Assembly: GCF_001905145.1 (NCBI RefSeq)
Contig: NZ_LWLB01000011.1
Coordinates: forward strand, 1-64,000
DNA from: Nocardiopsis sp. TSRI0078
GTDB lineage: Bacteria; Actinomycetota; Actinomycetes; Streptosporangiales; Streptosporangiaceae
DNA length: 64,000 nucleotides
Direction: 5' to 3'
The translations under genes were made by a program, and so were the position numbers. Position 1 is the stretch's first letter. The number at the start of each line of letters is the position of its first letter. Below are positions 43,088 through 51,916 of the stretch, piece after piece. The notes below the pieces were generated by a model that saw only the letters and a list, made by a program, of their open reading frames with translations, ran no database searches and had not been told where the DNA came from.

Positions 43088-44023
43088 CTAGAACGGGCGG
43101 TCGCCGACGATCGCGACGCGCTCGGCCACACGCGGGTGCGGGTGGTAGTCGTTCACGGCGTAGTGCTGTGTGGCGCGGTTGTCCCAGAACGCGATCGAGT
43201 TCGGCTCCCAGGAGAAGCGCACCTGGTACTCGGGCGCGTGCGCCTGCTGGAAGAGGAAGCGCAGGATCTCGTCGCTCTCCTCCCGCTCCAGGCCGACGAT
43301 CCGCGTCGTGAAGGAGACGTTGACGAACAGCGTCCGGCGGCCGGTCTCGGGGTGCGTGCGCACGACGGGGTGCTCGACCGGGGGGAAGCGGTCCTGCCAC
43401 TCCAGGAGCCGCTCCTCGTCGAGGAAGCGGGCGAACCCGGGGATGACGTCGTGGACGGCGGTGCGCCCCTCGATGCGCTCCTTGACGTCCCGGGGCAGGT
43501 TGTCGTAGGCCGCGGCCATGTCGGCCCACAGGGTGTCGCCGCCCGTCGGCGGAACCTCCACCAGCCTCAGGACGGCGCCCATGGCGGGCGCCTCACGCCA
43601 GGTGACGTCGGTGTGCCACACGTTCTCGTAGCTGGGCGGCATCGCGCCCTTGGCGAAGCGGGCGACGTGGGCGTCCTCCCCCTGGTCGATGAAGGGGTTG
43701 GTCTCCAGCTCGCCCCACATCCGGGCGATCTCCTGCTGGCGCGCGGAGTCGATGGGCTGGTCGCGGAAGAAGATCACCTTGAACTCCAGCAGCGCCCGGT
43801 GGAGTTCGGCGCGCACCTCCTCGTCGATGTGCGCGCGCAGGTCCACGCCCTGGATCTCGGCGCCGATGAGGGGGCCGAGCGGGCGGACCCCGAACAGCTC
43901 GTAGGGGCGGGACTCCTGGTCCGGGGCGAGGCGGCGCAGGGTGCGCGGGCCCTCCACGAGGGCGTTGTCGACGGCCGCGCTGTCACGCAGGCCCTGCGAC
44001 GCGTTCTCGATGGTCACGGTCAT
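43088..44023 (-). CDS. TauD/TfdA-family Fe(II)/2-oxoglutarate dioxygenase
   Basis: A 311-aa protein. The metal triad is His and Asp in NVWHTDVTW and a distal His in ATQHYAVNDY. The 2-oxoglutarate-binding Arg lies near the C-terminus in HPRVAERVAIVGDRPF. The segment EIQGVDLRAHID is typical of taurine and alkylsulfonate dioxygenases, which free sulfite from sulfonates under sulfur limitation. No sulfonate ABC transporter adjoins it, so the substrate is uncertain. A 510-base noncoding region lies upstream. Confidence 0.9.
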   Translation of the reverse strand: MTVTIENASQGLRDSAAVDNALVEGPRTLRRLAPDQESRPYELFGVRPLGPLIGAEIQGVDLRAHIDEEVRAELHRALLEFKVIFFRDQPIDSARQQEIARMWGELETNPFIDQGEDAHVARFAKGAMPPSYENVWHTDVTWREAPAMGAVLRLVEVPPTGGDTLWADMAAAYDNLPRDVKERIEGRTAVHDVIPGFARFLDEERLLEWQDRFPPVEHPVVRTHPETGRRTLFVNVSFTTRIVGLEREESDEILRFLFQQAHAPEYQVRFSWEPNSIAFWDNRATQHYAVNDYHPHPRVAERVAIVGDRPF

Positions 44024-44535
44024 GGTGCGTACCTTCCTGTGGGCATGGGCGGGGGTCGGGAACGGGCGGTCGGGGACCTTCCGGGGGGAGCCGCGGTACG
44101 GGGCCCGCCGCGCCGATCGCCGGTCGCGGCCGACGGCGTGCCGGTACGCGCTCAGGTACGCGCTCGGGGGCGCGGGTCCAGGCGTGGGGGGCGCCGGTCG
44201 GCGCGGCCGCGGGCGCGTTGAGGACACGCGGCGGGAGACGCCGCCGCGGGGAGGACGCGGCTCAGCCGCGGGGAGGGGAGCCCAGGCGCCCGCGACGCAG
44301 GATGAGTCCCGGCGTGCCGCGGCGCACCCTGTCGATCCGTGCGGACCGATGGGCGGTCGGGCGGTTAGACGGGAGGGCGTCCATACCTGTGAGGGTGGTG
44401 GACCGGCCGCCCTCCTGTCAACACACCCGCGGTCGGCGGGAGATCGGCGCACGCGGGCGGAGGCGCGCCGGGGCACACGCCCCTCGCGGGCCGTCTCGGC
44501 GAGTAACACGCGGCGCCACGGGGCACCTCTTCCCT
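44024..44535. other. Divergent intergenic region
   Basis: No gene is supportable in this 510-base stretch between the TauD-like gene and the GlcNAc-kinase-like gene. It must hold both promoters. I looked for the short Cys-rich leader peptide often found ahead of actinobacterial sulfur genes and did not find a convincing one. Confidence 0.45.
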
Positions 44536-45642
44536 GTGACACCTACGACCTCCTCCTTCCAGGCCCGATCCGACCAGCCGGGCGGCCGGCCCAGACTCGT
44601 CCTGGGGGTGGACGCCGGGGGCACCGCCACCCGGGCGCTGGTGACCACGCTCTCGGGGGAACGTGTGGGCCGGGCCCGGGCCGGGGGAGCCAACCCCAAC
44701 GCCCACGGCGCCGACAGGGCCGCCGAGCACCTGGCCGAGGCGGTCGGGGCCGCCCTGGAGGCGGCCGGACCGGGCGCGCGCGGTGCCGTGGCCGCCGCCG
44801 TGGTCGGCCTGGCCGGGGTGTCCTCACTGCGTGACGAGGACGTGCGCGCGCGTATGGAGCGGGCCCTGGCCCTGGCGGGTCTTCCCCCGGGTCTGGGGGT
44901 CTTCACCGGCGACGACGAGGTCGCCTTCGCCTCGGGGACCCCGGTCGCGCACGGAGCGGTACTGATCGCCGGGACCGGGGCCATCGCCACCCGCATCGAC
45001 GAGCGCAGGCGGACCCGCTCGGCGGACGGGATGGGATGGCTGATCGGCGACGAGGGCTCGGGCTTTTGGATCGGGCACCAGGCCGCGCGGGAGACGGCGC
45101 GGCAACTGTCCCGGGGCGGTCCGCTCAGTCCGCTGGCACGCGCGGTGGCCAAGCGGGTCATCCCGGGCCAGCGTCCGGAGGACGGGCCCGACCACCTGCC
45201 CCAGGAGCACGCCCGCAACTTCGCCCGGACCCTGACCGCCGCCGCCCCGGTCACGCTCGCCGAACTCGCGCCGCTGGTCAGTGAGGCCCACGCGCTGGGC
45301 GACCCGGCGGCCGAGGTGATCGTGGAGGCCGCCGCCGGGCACCTGGCGCACTCGGTGCACCAGGTGCGCGCCCCCGGGGAGAGGCTGCCCGTGGTGCTGG
45401 CCGGCGGGGTGCTGGCGGGGTCGGAGCCGGTGCGTTGCGCGCTCGTCCGCAAGCTGGAGATGGGCACGGCCGGGTCCGCGATCGCCATGGCCGGGTGCAC
45501 GGTGGGCGGGGCGGCCTGGCTGGCGGCCCTGCGGGCGGGGGCGCCCGAGGACGACCACCGGCTGCACGCGGTGTTCACCCGGTCTGATGGGGGCCACGGC
45601 CGCGACCACACCGACCACTCCACGCAGGTTTTGCCCCGGTAG
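44536..45642 (+). CDS. BadF/BadG-type sugar kinase, N-acetylglucosamine kinase-like
   Basis: A 368-aa ASKHA-fold kinase. The phosphate-1 loop is LGVDAGGTATRALV, with FTGDDEVAF, then AGTGAIATR as phosphate-2 and GDEGSGFWIGHQAARE typical of GlcNAc kinases in this family. LAGGVLAGSEPV is the adenosine motif. It probably phosphorylates an amino sugar in the cytoplasm for recycling. GTG 44536 is chosen as start; the frame is open upstream but not conserved-looking. Confidence 0.82.
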   Translation: MTPTTSSFQARSDQPGGRPRLVLGVDAGGTATRALVTTLSGERVGRARAGGANPNAHGADRAAEHLAEAVGAALEAAGPGARGAVAAAVVGLAGVSSLRDEDVRARMERALALAGLPPGLGVFTGDDEVAFASGTPVAHGAVLIAGTGAIATRIDERRRTRSADGMGWLIGDEGSGFWIGHQAARETARQLSRGGPLSPLARAVAKRVIPGQRPEDGPDHLPQEHARNFARTLTAAAPVTLAELAPLVSEAHALGDPAAEVIVEAAAGHLAHSVHQVRAPGERLPVVLAGGVLAGSEPVRCALVRKLEMGTAGSAIAMAGCTVGGAAWLAALRAGAPEDDHRLHAVFTRSDGGHGRDHTDHSTQVLPR

Positions 45643-45669
45643 GTCCCTGTGCTCTACGGTATGCCTTAC

Positions 45670-45688
45670 TTAGGTTCGCCTAACTCAA
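45670..45688 (+). promoter_or_regulatory. Iron box (DtxR/IdeR-type operator)
   Basis: TTAGGTTCGCCTAACTCAA matches the DtxR/IdeR/DmdR consensus TTAGGTTAGsCTAACCTAA in the central palindrome. It lies 20 bases before the siderophore-interacting protein start, so iron would repress the gene. Confidence 0.85.
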
Positions 45689-45707
45689 TTCGGCAGAAGG
45701 GGGCGCC

Positions 45708-46562
45708 GTGGCTCAGCGGCAGGGACGACCCGCCAGGACCGTCCACACGGGGCGGGTGGAGACGGTCGAGCGGCTCACCCCGCACATGATCCGGGTCGTA
45801 CTCGGAGGGGAGGGCCTCTCGGCCTTCGCCACCGGCGACCACACCGACAGCTACGTCAAACTGCTCTTCCCGCCGCCCTCGCCGGGCGACCCCGAGCCCT
45901 TCGATCTGGAGCGCCTGCGTGCCGAGCGCCCCCGCCAGGAGTGGCCGGTCACGCGCACCTACACCGTGCGCGGCTGGGACCCCGGCTCCCGAAGGCTCAC
46001 CCTCGACTTCGTCCACCACGGCGACGCCGGCCTGGCCGGCGTGTGGGCGGCCAACGCCAGGCCGGGCGACCGGCTGCGCCTGCTGGGCCCCGGCGGCGGC
46101 TACTCCCCCGACCCCGAGGCCGACTGGCACCTGATGGCCGGGGACGAGAGCGCCCTGCCCGCCATCGCCGCCGCCGTGGAACGCCTCTCCCCGGGCGCCA
46201 CCGCCCACGTGTTCGTCGAGGTCGGGGGCCCCGAGGAGGAACAGGACCTCGGCGCGGGCGAGGGCCTGCACGTGCACTGGCTGCACCGCGGGGACCGCAC
46301 CGTCGGCTCGCTCCTGGTCCCCGCCGTGCGCGCGTTGGACTTCCCCCCGGGCCGCGTCCACGCCTTCGTGCACGGCGAGGCCGCCTTCGTCCGCGACCTG
46401 CGCCGCCTGCTGCGCGTGGAACACGGCCTGCCCAAGGAGCAGCTGTCGGTGTCGGGCTACTGGCGCCTGGGCCGCGACGAGGACGGCTGGCAGGCCTCCA
46501 AGGTCGAGTGGAACCGCGGCGTGGAGGCCGAGGAGGAGGCGGCCCTGGCCGCGAACGGCTGA
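45708..46562 (+). CDS. Siderophore-interacting protein (ferric-siderophore reductase)
   Basis: A 284-aa flavoprotein of the ViuB/SIP family. The FAD-binding motif is RTYTVRGW, the pyrophosphate region is [20 protein letters not shown], and the NAD(P)-binding segment is [16 protein letters not shown]. It reduces ferric siderophores in the cytoplasm to release iron. The iron box directly upstream supports this role. No siderophore transport genes are near, so it probably works with ones elsewhere. Confidence 0.93.
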   Translation: MAQRQGRPARTVHTGRVETVERLTPHMIRVVLGGEGLSAFATGDHTDSYVKLLFPPPSPGDPEPFDLERLRAERPRQEWPVTRTYTVRGWDPGSRRLTLDFVHHGDAGLAGVWAANARPGDRLRLLGPGGGYSPDPEADWHLMAGDESALPAIAAAVERLSPGATAHVFVEVGGPEEEQDLGAGEGLHVHWLHRGDRTVGSLLVPAVRALDFPPGRVHAFVHGEAAFVRDLRRLLRVEHGLPKEQLSVSGYWRLGRDEDGWQASKVEWNRGVEAEEEAALAANG

Positions 46563-46575
46563 CCGCCCCGCCCTC

Positions 46576-47934
46576 TCACAGGTCCAGTTCCTCCAGGGCG
46601 ACGAGGTAGGCCTCGTTGAACGTGGGGAACTGCGGGATCGTGTCGACCAGCGCCTCGACCGTCAGGCCCGTGCGGATCGCCAGCGCCGCGGTGTGGATCC
46701 ACTCCGCGGCCATGGGCGCGAACGCCCACGCCCCCACCAGCACCCCGCGCCCGCGGTCGGCGACCAGGCCCAGCGTGCCGCGCGGGTCGGTGTCATAGGT
46801 CCAGGGCCGGGCCAGGGACCCGGGCAGGTCGACCTCGGCGGTGGCCGTGTCGATCCCCCGCTCCCGGGCCTGGCCCGCGGTGATCCCCACCCCGGCGACC
46901 TCGGGGTAGGAGAAGACCACGCGCGGCACGGCGGTGTAGTCGGCGCCGCGGTCCCCGCCCAGGATGTTGTCGGCGACCACACGCCCCTGGTACTTGGCCA
47001 CGTGGGTGAACATCATCCGGCCGGTGACGTCACCGACCCCCCACAGCCCCGGCGCCGCCCGGCAGCGCTCGTCCACCACCAGGGCGGAGCGGTCCAGCTC
47101 CACACCGGCCTCCTCCAGCCCCAGGCCGCCGGTGCGTGGGCGCCGCCCGGTGGCGAGCACCACCACGTCGGCGTCCACGTGCGAGCCGTCGTCCAGGGCG
47201 GCCCGCACCCCGCCGCCGTCGCGCACCACCGAGGAGACCTGCGTGTTCAGGCGCACGGTGATGCCGTCGCGTTCGAGCTGGTCGCCGACCAGCCCGCACA
47301 GCCGGGGCTCCTCGCGGTCCACCAGGCGGGGGCCGCGCTGGACCACGGTCACTCTCGAACCCATCCGGGCCAGGAACTGTCCCAGCTCCACCCCCACGGC
47401 GCTGCCGCCCACCACGAGCGCGCGCCCCGGGACGTCGGTGAGGGTGGTGGCCTCCCGGTTGGTCCACACCACCGAGGTGTCCAGGTCCCCCAACCCCTCG
47501 ATCGGCGGGCGCAGGGCCTCGGACCCGGTGGCCACGACCACGTGGTCGGCGGTGACCTCGGTCCCCTCCACCTCGATCCGCCACGGGTCGCGGCCGGTCA
47601 GGCGCCCCGGCCCCCGCAGGACCAGCGCGCCCTGGTCCTGGTACCCCCGCGCCTGCGCGGAGTCGTCCAGGTGGCGGATCATCCGGTCCCGGTACGCGCG
47701 CAGCCCCGACCACTCCAGCTCCGGGCGGGAGAGCCCCGCGGCGCCCTCCGCCTCCTGTCCCACCTCCGGCGGACGCAGCAGCACCTTGGTGGGGATGCAC
47801 GCCCAGTAACCGCACTCGCCGCCGATGAGCTCGCGCTCGATCACCGCCACCCGCCTGCCCGCGGCGAGCAGCCTGCCCGCGACGGTCTCACCGCCCGGTC
47901 CCATGCCGATGACGACCGCGTCCACGTGTTCCAT
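46576..47934 (-). CDS. FAD-dependent pyridine-nucleotide disulfide oxidoreductase-like protein
   Basis: A 452-aa two-dinucleotide-fold flavoprotein: GMGPGGETVAGRL for FAD, VVGGSAVGVELGQFLARMGS for NAD(P), and a C-terminal dimerisation domain. The redox pair is present as CGYWAC in GGECGYWACIPTK. The C-terminal catalytic His-Glu pair (HPTxxE) is FPTFNE, so the acid-base His is missing. It may reduce a small disulfide or quinone in another way. ATG 47934 is taken; the frame extends upstream without conserved sequence. It converges with the siderophore-interacting protein gene. Confidence 0.82.
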   Translation of the reverse strand: MEHVDAVVIGMGPGGETVAGRLLAAGRRVAVIERELIGGECGYWACIPTKVLLRPPEVGQEAEGAAGLSRPELEWSGLRAYRDRMIRHLDDSAQARGYQDQGALVLRGPGRLTGRDPWRIEVEGTEVTADHVVVATGSEALRPPIEGLGDLDTSVVWTNREATTLTDVPGRALVVGGSAVGVELGQFLARMGSRVTVVQRGPRLVDREEPRLCGLVGDQLERDGITVRLNTQVSSVVRDGGGVRAALDDGSHVDADVVVLATGRRPRTGGLGLEEAGVELDRSALVVDERCRAAPGLWGVGDVTGRMMFTHVAKYQGRVVADNILGGDRGADYTAVPRVVFSYPEVAGVGITAGQARERGIDTATAEVDLPGSLARPWTYDTDPRGTLGLVADRGRGVLVGAWAFAPMAAEWIHTAALAIRTGLTVEALVDTIPQFPTFNEAYLVALEELDL

Positions 47935-48202
47935 ACGCCCCCGCTCCGCCCGCGTCCCGATCACCACGATGGTGTCCCCGCCACGGGCGCGGAAGGAACC
48001 GACACGCCGCCGCGCGCTCCCGGGCCGGCCACCGCCACGGCGCCGGGAGGGGCGGCCGAGGGGCCGCGCGGGCCCGCCCACGCCCCGCCGTGCGGCGCGT
48101 CACAGGGCCAACGGGCGGCCGACGCGCCCGGGACGTGGTGGAATGGTCGGTCGGCACCGGTCCCAGCCGACCCGGAAGGAAAGCCCTCCCCGGCACACAC
48201 GC

Positions 48203-48835
48203 ATGTCCACCCAGACCCTGATCCTCGTCCTCGACCTCATCGGCATCCTCGCCTTCGCCATCGACGGGTCGCTGACCGCCGTCCGCACCGCGCGCGTGGA
48301 CATCGTCGGCGTCCTGACCCTGGGCATGGTGACCGCCCTGGGCGGCGGCGTCATCCGCGACCTGCTGCTCGGCGTGACCCCCGCCACCTTCCAGGACTGG
48401 CGCTACATCTGCACCGCCCTGCTGGGCGCGACCACCGCGTTCTTCCTCAGCCGCCAGCTCACCCACCTGACCAAGCCGATCCTCGTCTTCGACGCGGCCG
48501 GACTGAGCCTGTTCGCCGTGATCGGCGCGACCAAGGCCCTGGAGATGGGGTTCGGCCCCCTGCAGGCCACCCTGCTCGGCGTCGTCACCGGCGTGGGCGG
48601 CGGCACCATCCGCGACGTCCTGCTCAACCGCGTACCGACCGTGCTCAGCGCGAACTCGCACCTGTACGCCACCCCGGCCCTGCTGGGCGCGGGCCTGGTC
48701 GCCATCTCCTACACCGTGGGCCTGACCTGGGGCTGGATCGCCGTGGTGGGGGCCCTGCTGTGCTTCACCGTGCGGCTGCTGGCACTGCTGTACCGGTGGA
48801 GCGCGCCCAGCCCGCCCGGCGCCCCGCCGCTGTGA
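48203..48835 (+). CDS. TRIC/UPF0126-family membrane channel
   Basis: A 210-aa protein with seven predicted helices in two inverted repeats. Each repeat carries the family motif (GGGVIRDLLLG and GGGTIRDVLLNR). Prokaryotic TRIC proteins are trimeric monovalent-cation channels of the inner membrane. The physiological role is unclear; YicG and YadS in E. coli are relatives implicated in glycine uptake. The gene stands alone, divergent from the flavoprotein gene. Confidence 0.92.
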   Translation: MSTQTLILVLDLIGILAFAIDGSLTAVRTARVDIVGVLTLGMVTALGGGVIRDLLLGVTPATFQDWRYICTALLGATTAFFLSRQLTHLTKPILVFDAAGLSLFAVIGATKALEMGFGPLQATLLGVVTGVGGGTIRDVLLNRVPTVLSANSHLYATPALLGAGLVAISYTVGLTWGWIAVVGALLCFTVRLLALLYRWSAPSPPGAPPL

Positions 48836-48901
48836 GAGGCCCCGGCACGGGCCCGGCGGGCACCGGTACGGGCGGTCCCGGCCCGGCGGGCATCGCCCTC
48901 C

Positions 48902-49825
48902 TCAGCCGCCCCCGCCCCGCGGCTCCAGGGCCCGGGCCGCGACACCGCGCAGGATCGCGACCATCGCCGGAACCGGATCGGGCGGACGGCGCCGGTGCAC
49001 GGCGTAGATCTCCCGGGCCAGACGGGCGTCGCGCAGCGGACGGCTCACCCACCCGCCCCGGCGGGCCGACCCCAGGATGCTGAGCGGAATGAGGGCCACC
49101 CCCACCCCGGCCTCGATGAGCGCCAGCGCCACCTCGTAGTCACGGGTCTCGTAGGCCACCCCCAGGCGCACCCCGGCCTCGGCGGCGGCCGTGTCCAGAC
49201 TGACCCGGTTGTGGATGCCCGGCGCGCCGCAGATCCACTCCTCCCCGGCCAGATCGGCCAGCGACGGGTCGCGGTCGGTGATCGGATGACCGGTGGGGGC
49301 GACCACCAGCAGCGGATCCACCAGGACGCGCTCGCGGTGCAGCCCGCCCGCGCGGGGCAGGGGCACGCCCGGGTAGCGGTGGGTCAGCAGCAGGTCCAGC
49401 TCACCGGAGGTGACCAGGTCGTACCCGCCGGGGGGCTCGATGTCGGACAGCGACAGGCGCACCTGGGGGTGCTCGTGGCCGAACGCGGCCAGGGTCGCCG
49501 GCAGCAGGACCTTGCCCGCGCTGGCGAAGGCGCCCAGCGACAACCGCTCGGGGGCCGCGCCGGCGAAGGCGCGCACGGCCGTCTCGGCCTCGCGCAGCTC
49601 CCCCAGCACCCGCTCACCGTGTTCGAGCAGGACCCGGCCCGCAGCGGTCAGGACGGCACCGGTACGGCCCCGTTCCACCAGACGGCAGCCCACCTCGCGC
49701 TCCAGCTTGGTGAGCTGCTGGGACAGGGCCGGAGGGGTGAAGGAGAGCCGCTGGGCCGCGGCCGCGATCGACCCCGCGTGCGCCACCTCCACGAGCACGC
49801 GCAACCGATTGGCGTCCAACACCAC
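48902..49825 (-). CDS. LysR-family regulator
   Basis: About 307 aa. The N-terminal helix-turn-helix (AHAGSIAAAAQRLSFTPPAL) is followed by a substrate-binding domain. GTG 49825 is the preferred start among several consecutive Val codons, with GGGGG upstream. It is divergent from a threonine/serine dehydratase-like gene and probably controls it from the shared intergenic region, where an inverted repeat of LysR type is present. Confidence 0.85.
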   Translation of the reverse strand: MVLDANRLRVLVEVAHAGSIAAAAQRLSFTPPALSQQLTKLEREVGCRLVERGRTGAVLTAAGRVLLEHGERVLGELREAETAVRAFAGAAPERLSLGAFASAGKVLLPATLAAFGHEHPQVRLSLSDIEPPGGYDLVTSGELDLLLTHRYPGVPLPRAGGLHRERVLVDPLLVVAPTGHPITDRDPSLADLAGEEWICGAPGIHNRVSLDTAAAEAGVRLGVAYETRDYEVALALIEAGVGVALIPLSILGSARRGGWVSRPLRDARLAREIYAVHRRRPPDPVPAMVAILRGVAARALEPRGGGG

Positions 49826-49858
49826 GACCACACCCCCGAACAACACCCGACACAAAGC

Positions 49859-49881
49859 TCTGCTTAACGATCTTTAGCAGA
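49859..49881. promoter_or_regulatory. Inverted repeat, candidate LysR box
   Basis: TCTGCT and AGCAGA arms separated by eleven bases (TTAAC... core), in the A/T-rich divergent region. A second near-palindrome AACTTTAAGTT follows at ~49885-49896. The spacing fits the T-N11-A rule for LysR sites. Confidence 0.5.
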
Positions 49882-49923
49882 CCCAACTTTAAGTTAATAA
49901 CCAGTAGCGGCACAGTGGGAAAC

Positions 49924-50847
49924 ATGAGCCCCACGACCGCGCACGCTGTGCCCACGGCCACCGACGTCCGTGCCGCCGCCGAACGCATCGCCCCCTACGC
50001 CCGCCGCACCCCGGTACTGCACACCGAGGTCGACGGACGGCCGCTGACGCTCAAACTGGAGCACCTGCAGCGCACCGGTGCCTTCAAACTGCGCGGAGCC
50101 CTCAACGCCCTCCTGGGCGGGCCGCACACCGACCGGGTGATCACCGCCTCCGGCGGCAACCACGGCCTGGGAGTGGCCACCGCCGCCCGCGTGCTCGGCG
50201 TCCACGCCACGGTCTACGTGCCCGAGACCGTCCCCGAGGCCAAGGCCGCGCCCCTGGCCGCCACCGGAGCCGAGATCGTCCGGGTCGGCGAGCACTACGC
50301 GGTGGCCGCCGAGGCCGCCCGGGCCCGCGCCGAGGCCGAGGGCGTGCGCTACCTGCACGCCTTCGACGACCCCCTCGTCGTCGCCGGCCAGGGCACGATC
50401 GGGCTGGAGATCGCCACCGACGCCCCCGAGTGCGACACCATCGCCGTCGCCGTGGGCGGCGGCGGACTCGCCGCCGGCGTCCGCCTGGGCGCGCAGGGAC
50501 GCCGGGTCGTGGGCGCCGAACCCCGGGGCTGCCAGAGCATGCACGCCGCGCTGGCCGCGGGTCACCCCGTGGAGGGCACCGTGGACTCGGTGGCCTCCTC
50601 CGCGCTGGGCGCCGCCGCCCTGGGCCAGGTGCCCTTCGAGGTGCTGCGCGAGCACCCGGTGACCCCGGTACTGGTCAGCGACGCCGAGATCGTCCAGGCC
50701 CAGGACCGCCTGTGGGAGGAGTTCCGGATCGCCACCGAACCGGCCGCGGCCGTGCCCTTCGCCGCCTGGCTGGCGGGCCGGGTCCCGGGCGAGCGCCCCT
50801 GCCTGGTGGTGTGCGGGGCCAACGCCCAGTGGCGGCGCGCCGACTGA
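49924..50847 (+). CDS. Threonine/serine dehydratase-like PLP enzyme
   Basis: A 307-aa fold-type II PLP enzyme. GAFKLRGALNAL carries the Schiff-base Lys, ASGGNHGLGVATAARVLG contacts PLP and substrate, and VAVGGGGLAAGV binds the phosphate. It lacks the C-terminal regulatory domain of biosynthetic IlvA, so it is a short catabolic or racemase-like type. ATG 49924 is chosen; an in-frame GTG lies 9 bases upstream. Its regulator is probably the divergent LysR protein. Confidence 0.88.
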   Translation: MSPTTAHAVPTATDVRAAAERIAPYARRTPVLHTEVDGRPLTLKLEHLQRTGAFKLRGALNALLGGPHTDRVITASGGNHGLGVATAARVLGVHATVYVPETVPEAKAAPLAATGAEIVRVGEHYAVAAEAARARAEAEGVRYLHAFDDPLVVAGQGTIGLEIATDAPECDTIAVAVGGGGLAAGVRLGAQGRRVVGAEPRGCQSMHAALAAGHPVEGTVDSVASSALGAAALGQVPFEVLREHPVTPVLVSDAEIVQAQDRLWEEFRIATEPAAAVPFAAWLAGRVPGERPCLVVCGANAQWRRAD

Positions 50848-50881
50848 CCCGCCCGCGCACTCCCCAAGCCCCGACAGGCCG

Positions 50882-50915
50882 CCGTGCGCCCGCCGCCCGG
50901 GCGGCGGGCGCACGG
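50882..50915 (+). terminator. Perfect-palindrome terminator
   Basis: A 34-base perfect palindrome with 17-bp arms and no loop, beginning CCGTGCGCCCG, 34 bases after the dehydratase stop. Confidence 0.75.
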
Positions 50916-51040
50916 CACCGGCCCACCACCCGGCCCCCGCCCGGTGACCTGGGGCACTCTCCCCCCTCCCCGCGCCGTTGTTACCGACCGGTCGCCCTTA
51001 CATTGGACTCCGGCATCCGACCATCCGTGAGGGAGACCAC

Positions 51041-51712
51041 GTGCTCTACGGCGCGTTGCGGCAAACAGCATCGGTGCTCGCCCGCACCCTGTGCCGCCCG
51101 ACCATCCAGGGCCGTGAGAACGTCCCCGCAACCGGCGCGGTCCTGCTGGCCAGCAACCACCTGTCGTTCGTGGACAGCGTGGTCATCCCCCTGTCGGTGA
51201 CCCAGCGCCGGGTGCGGTTCCTGGCCAAGTCCGACTACTTCGAGGGCACCGGCCTCAAGGGACGCCTCACCAGGACCGTGTTCTCCTCCCTGGGAGCCAT
51301 GCCCGTACAGCGCGCCGACGCACGCGGCGCCATGCTGTCCCTGGAGACGATGCTGGACCGGCTGCGCGAGGGCGAGGCCTGCGTCATCTACCCCGAGGGC
51401 ACCCGCTCCCGGGACGGGCGCCTGTACCGGGGCCGCACCGGCGTGGCCCACCTGGCCATGGAGTCCAAGGCCCCCGTCGTGCCGGTGGCCGTGACCGGCA
51501 CCCAGGACGTCCAGCCCGTCGGCGCGTCCATGCCGCGCCCGCGCCCCTTCACCATCCGCTTCGGCACACCGATGGACTTCTCCACCGGCTACGACCACCT
51601 GCCCCCCGGCAAGGCCCGGCGGGTCATCACCGACCGCGTCATGGACGCCATCCACGCCATGTCCGGCCAGGAGCGGGCCAAGGAGTACAACTCCTTCGGC
51701 GGCGACGAGTGA
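51041..51712 (+). CDS. 1-acyl-sn-glycerol-3-phosphate acyltransferase family protein (PlsC-like)
   Basis: A 223-aa protein. The acyltransferase motifs are NHLSFVDSV (HX4D), FEGTG region, VIYPEGTRSRDG and VPVAVTGT. It probably transfers an acyl chain to lysophosphatidate at the membrane in phospholipid synthesis. GTG 51041 has GAGGGAGA upstream. Monocistronic; several PlsC paralogues are usual in actinomycetes. Confidence 0.88.
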   Translation: MLYGALRQTASVLARTLCRPTIQGRENVPATGAVLLASNHLSFVDSVVIPLSVTQRRVRFLAKSDYFEGTGLKGRLTRTVFSSLGAMPVQRADARGAMLSLETMLDRLREGEACVIYPEGTRSRDGRLYRGRTGVAHLAMESKAPVVPVAVTGTQDVQPVGASMPRPRPFTIRFGTPMDFSTGYDHLPPGKARRVITDRVMDAIHAMSGQERAKEYNSFGGDE

Positions 51713-51798
51713 CCGCGGCCGCCGCTGCCCGAGAACCGGGCCCGCCGCGCCTCGATGCGGTGACCGCGAAGGTGCACCGGCCCGCCCCACGAGCCGCG

Positions 51799-51850
51799 AT
51801 CTTGTACTTGTAGCGAGGTTGGGCGCCGAAGTGCGCTACAAGTACAAGAT
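51799..51850. repeat. Long inverted repeat with AT-containing stem
   Basis: A perfect 17-bp inverted repeat (arms ATCTTGTACTTGTAGCG and complement) with an 18-base loop. It lies in the gap between PlsC and the phosphoesterase gene. It could be a terminator, an operator or a repeated extragenic palindrome. Its base composition differs from the GC-only terminators elsewhere in the window. Confidence 0.65.
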
Positions 51851-51916
51851 GGTCCGGGGGTGGAGCACTCCAGGCACACCGGCAACGTATCCGGTCAGTC
51901 CACTAGGCTGCGCACC

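Noticed and set aside
44024-44535. Cys-rich leader peptide for sulfur-regulated TauD
   Set aside because: No short frame with the expected Arg-rich, Cys-ending peptide and start signals was found.
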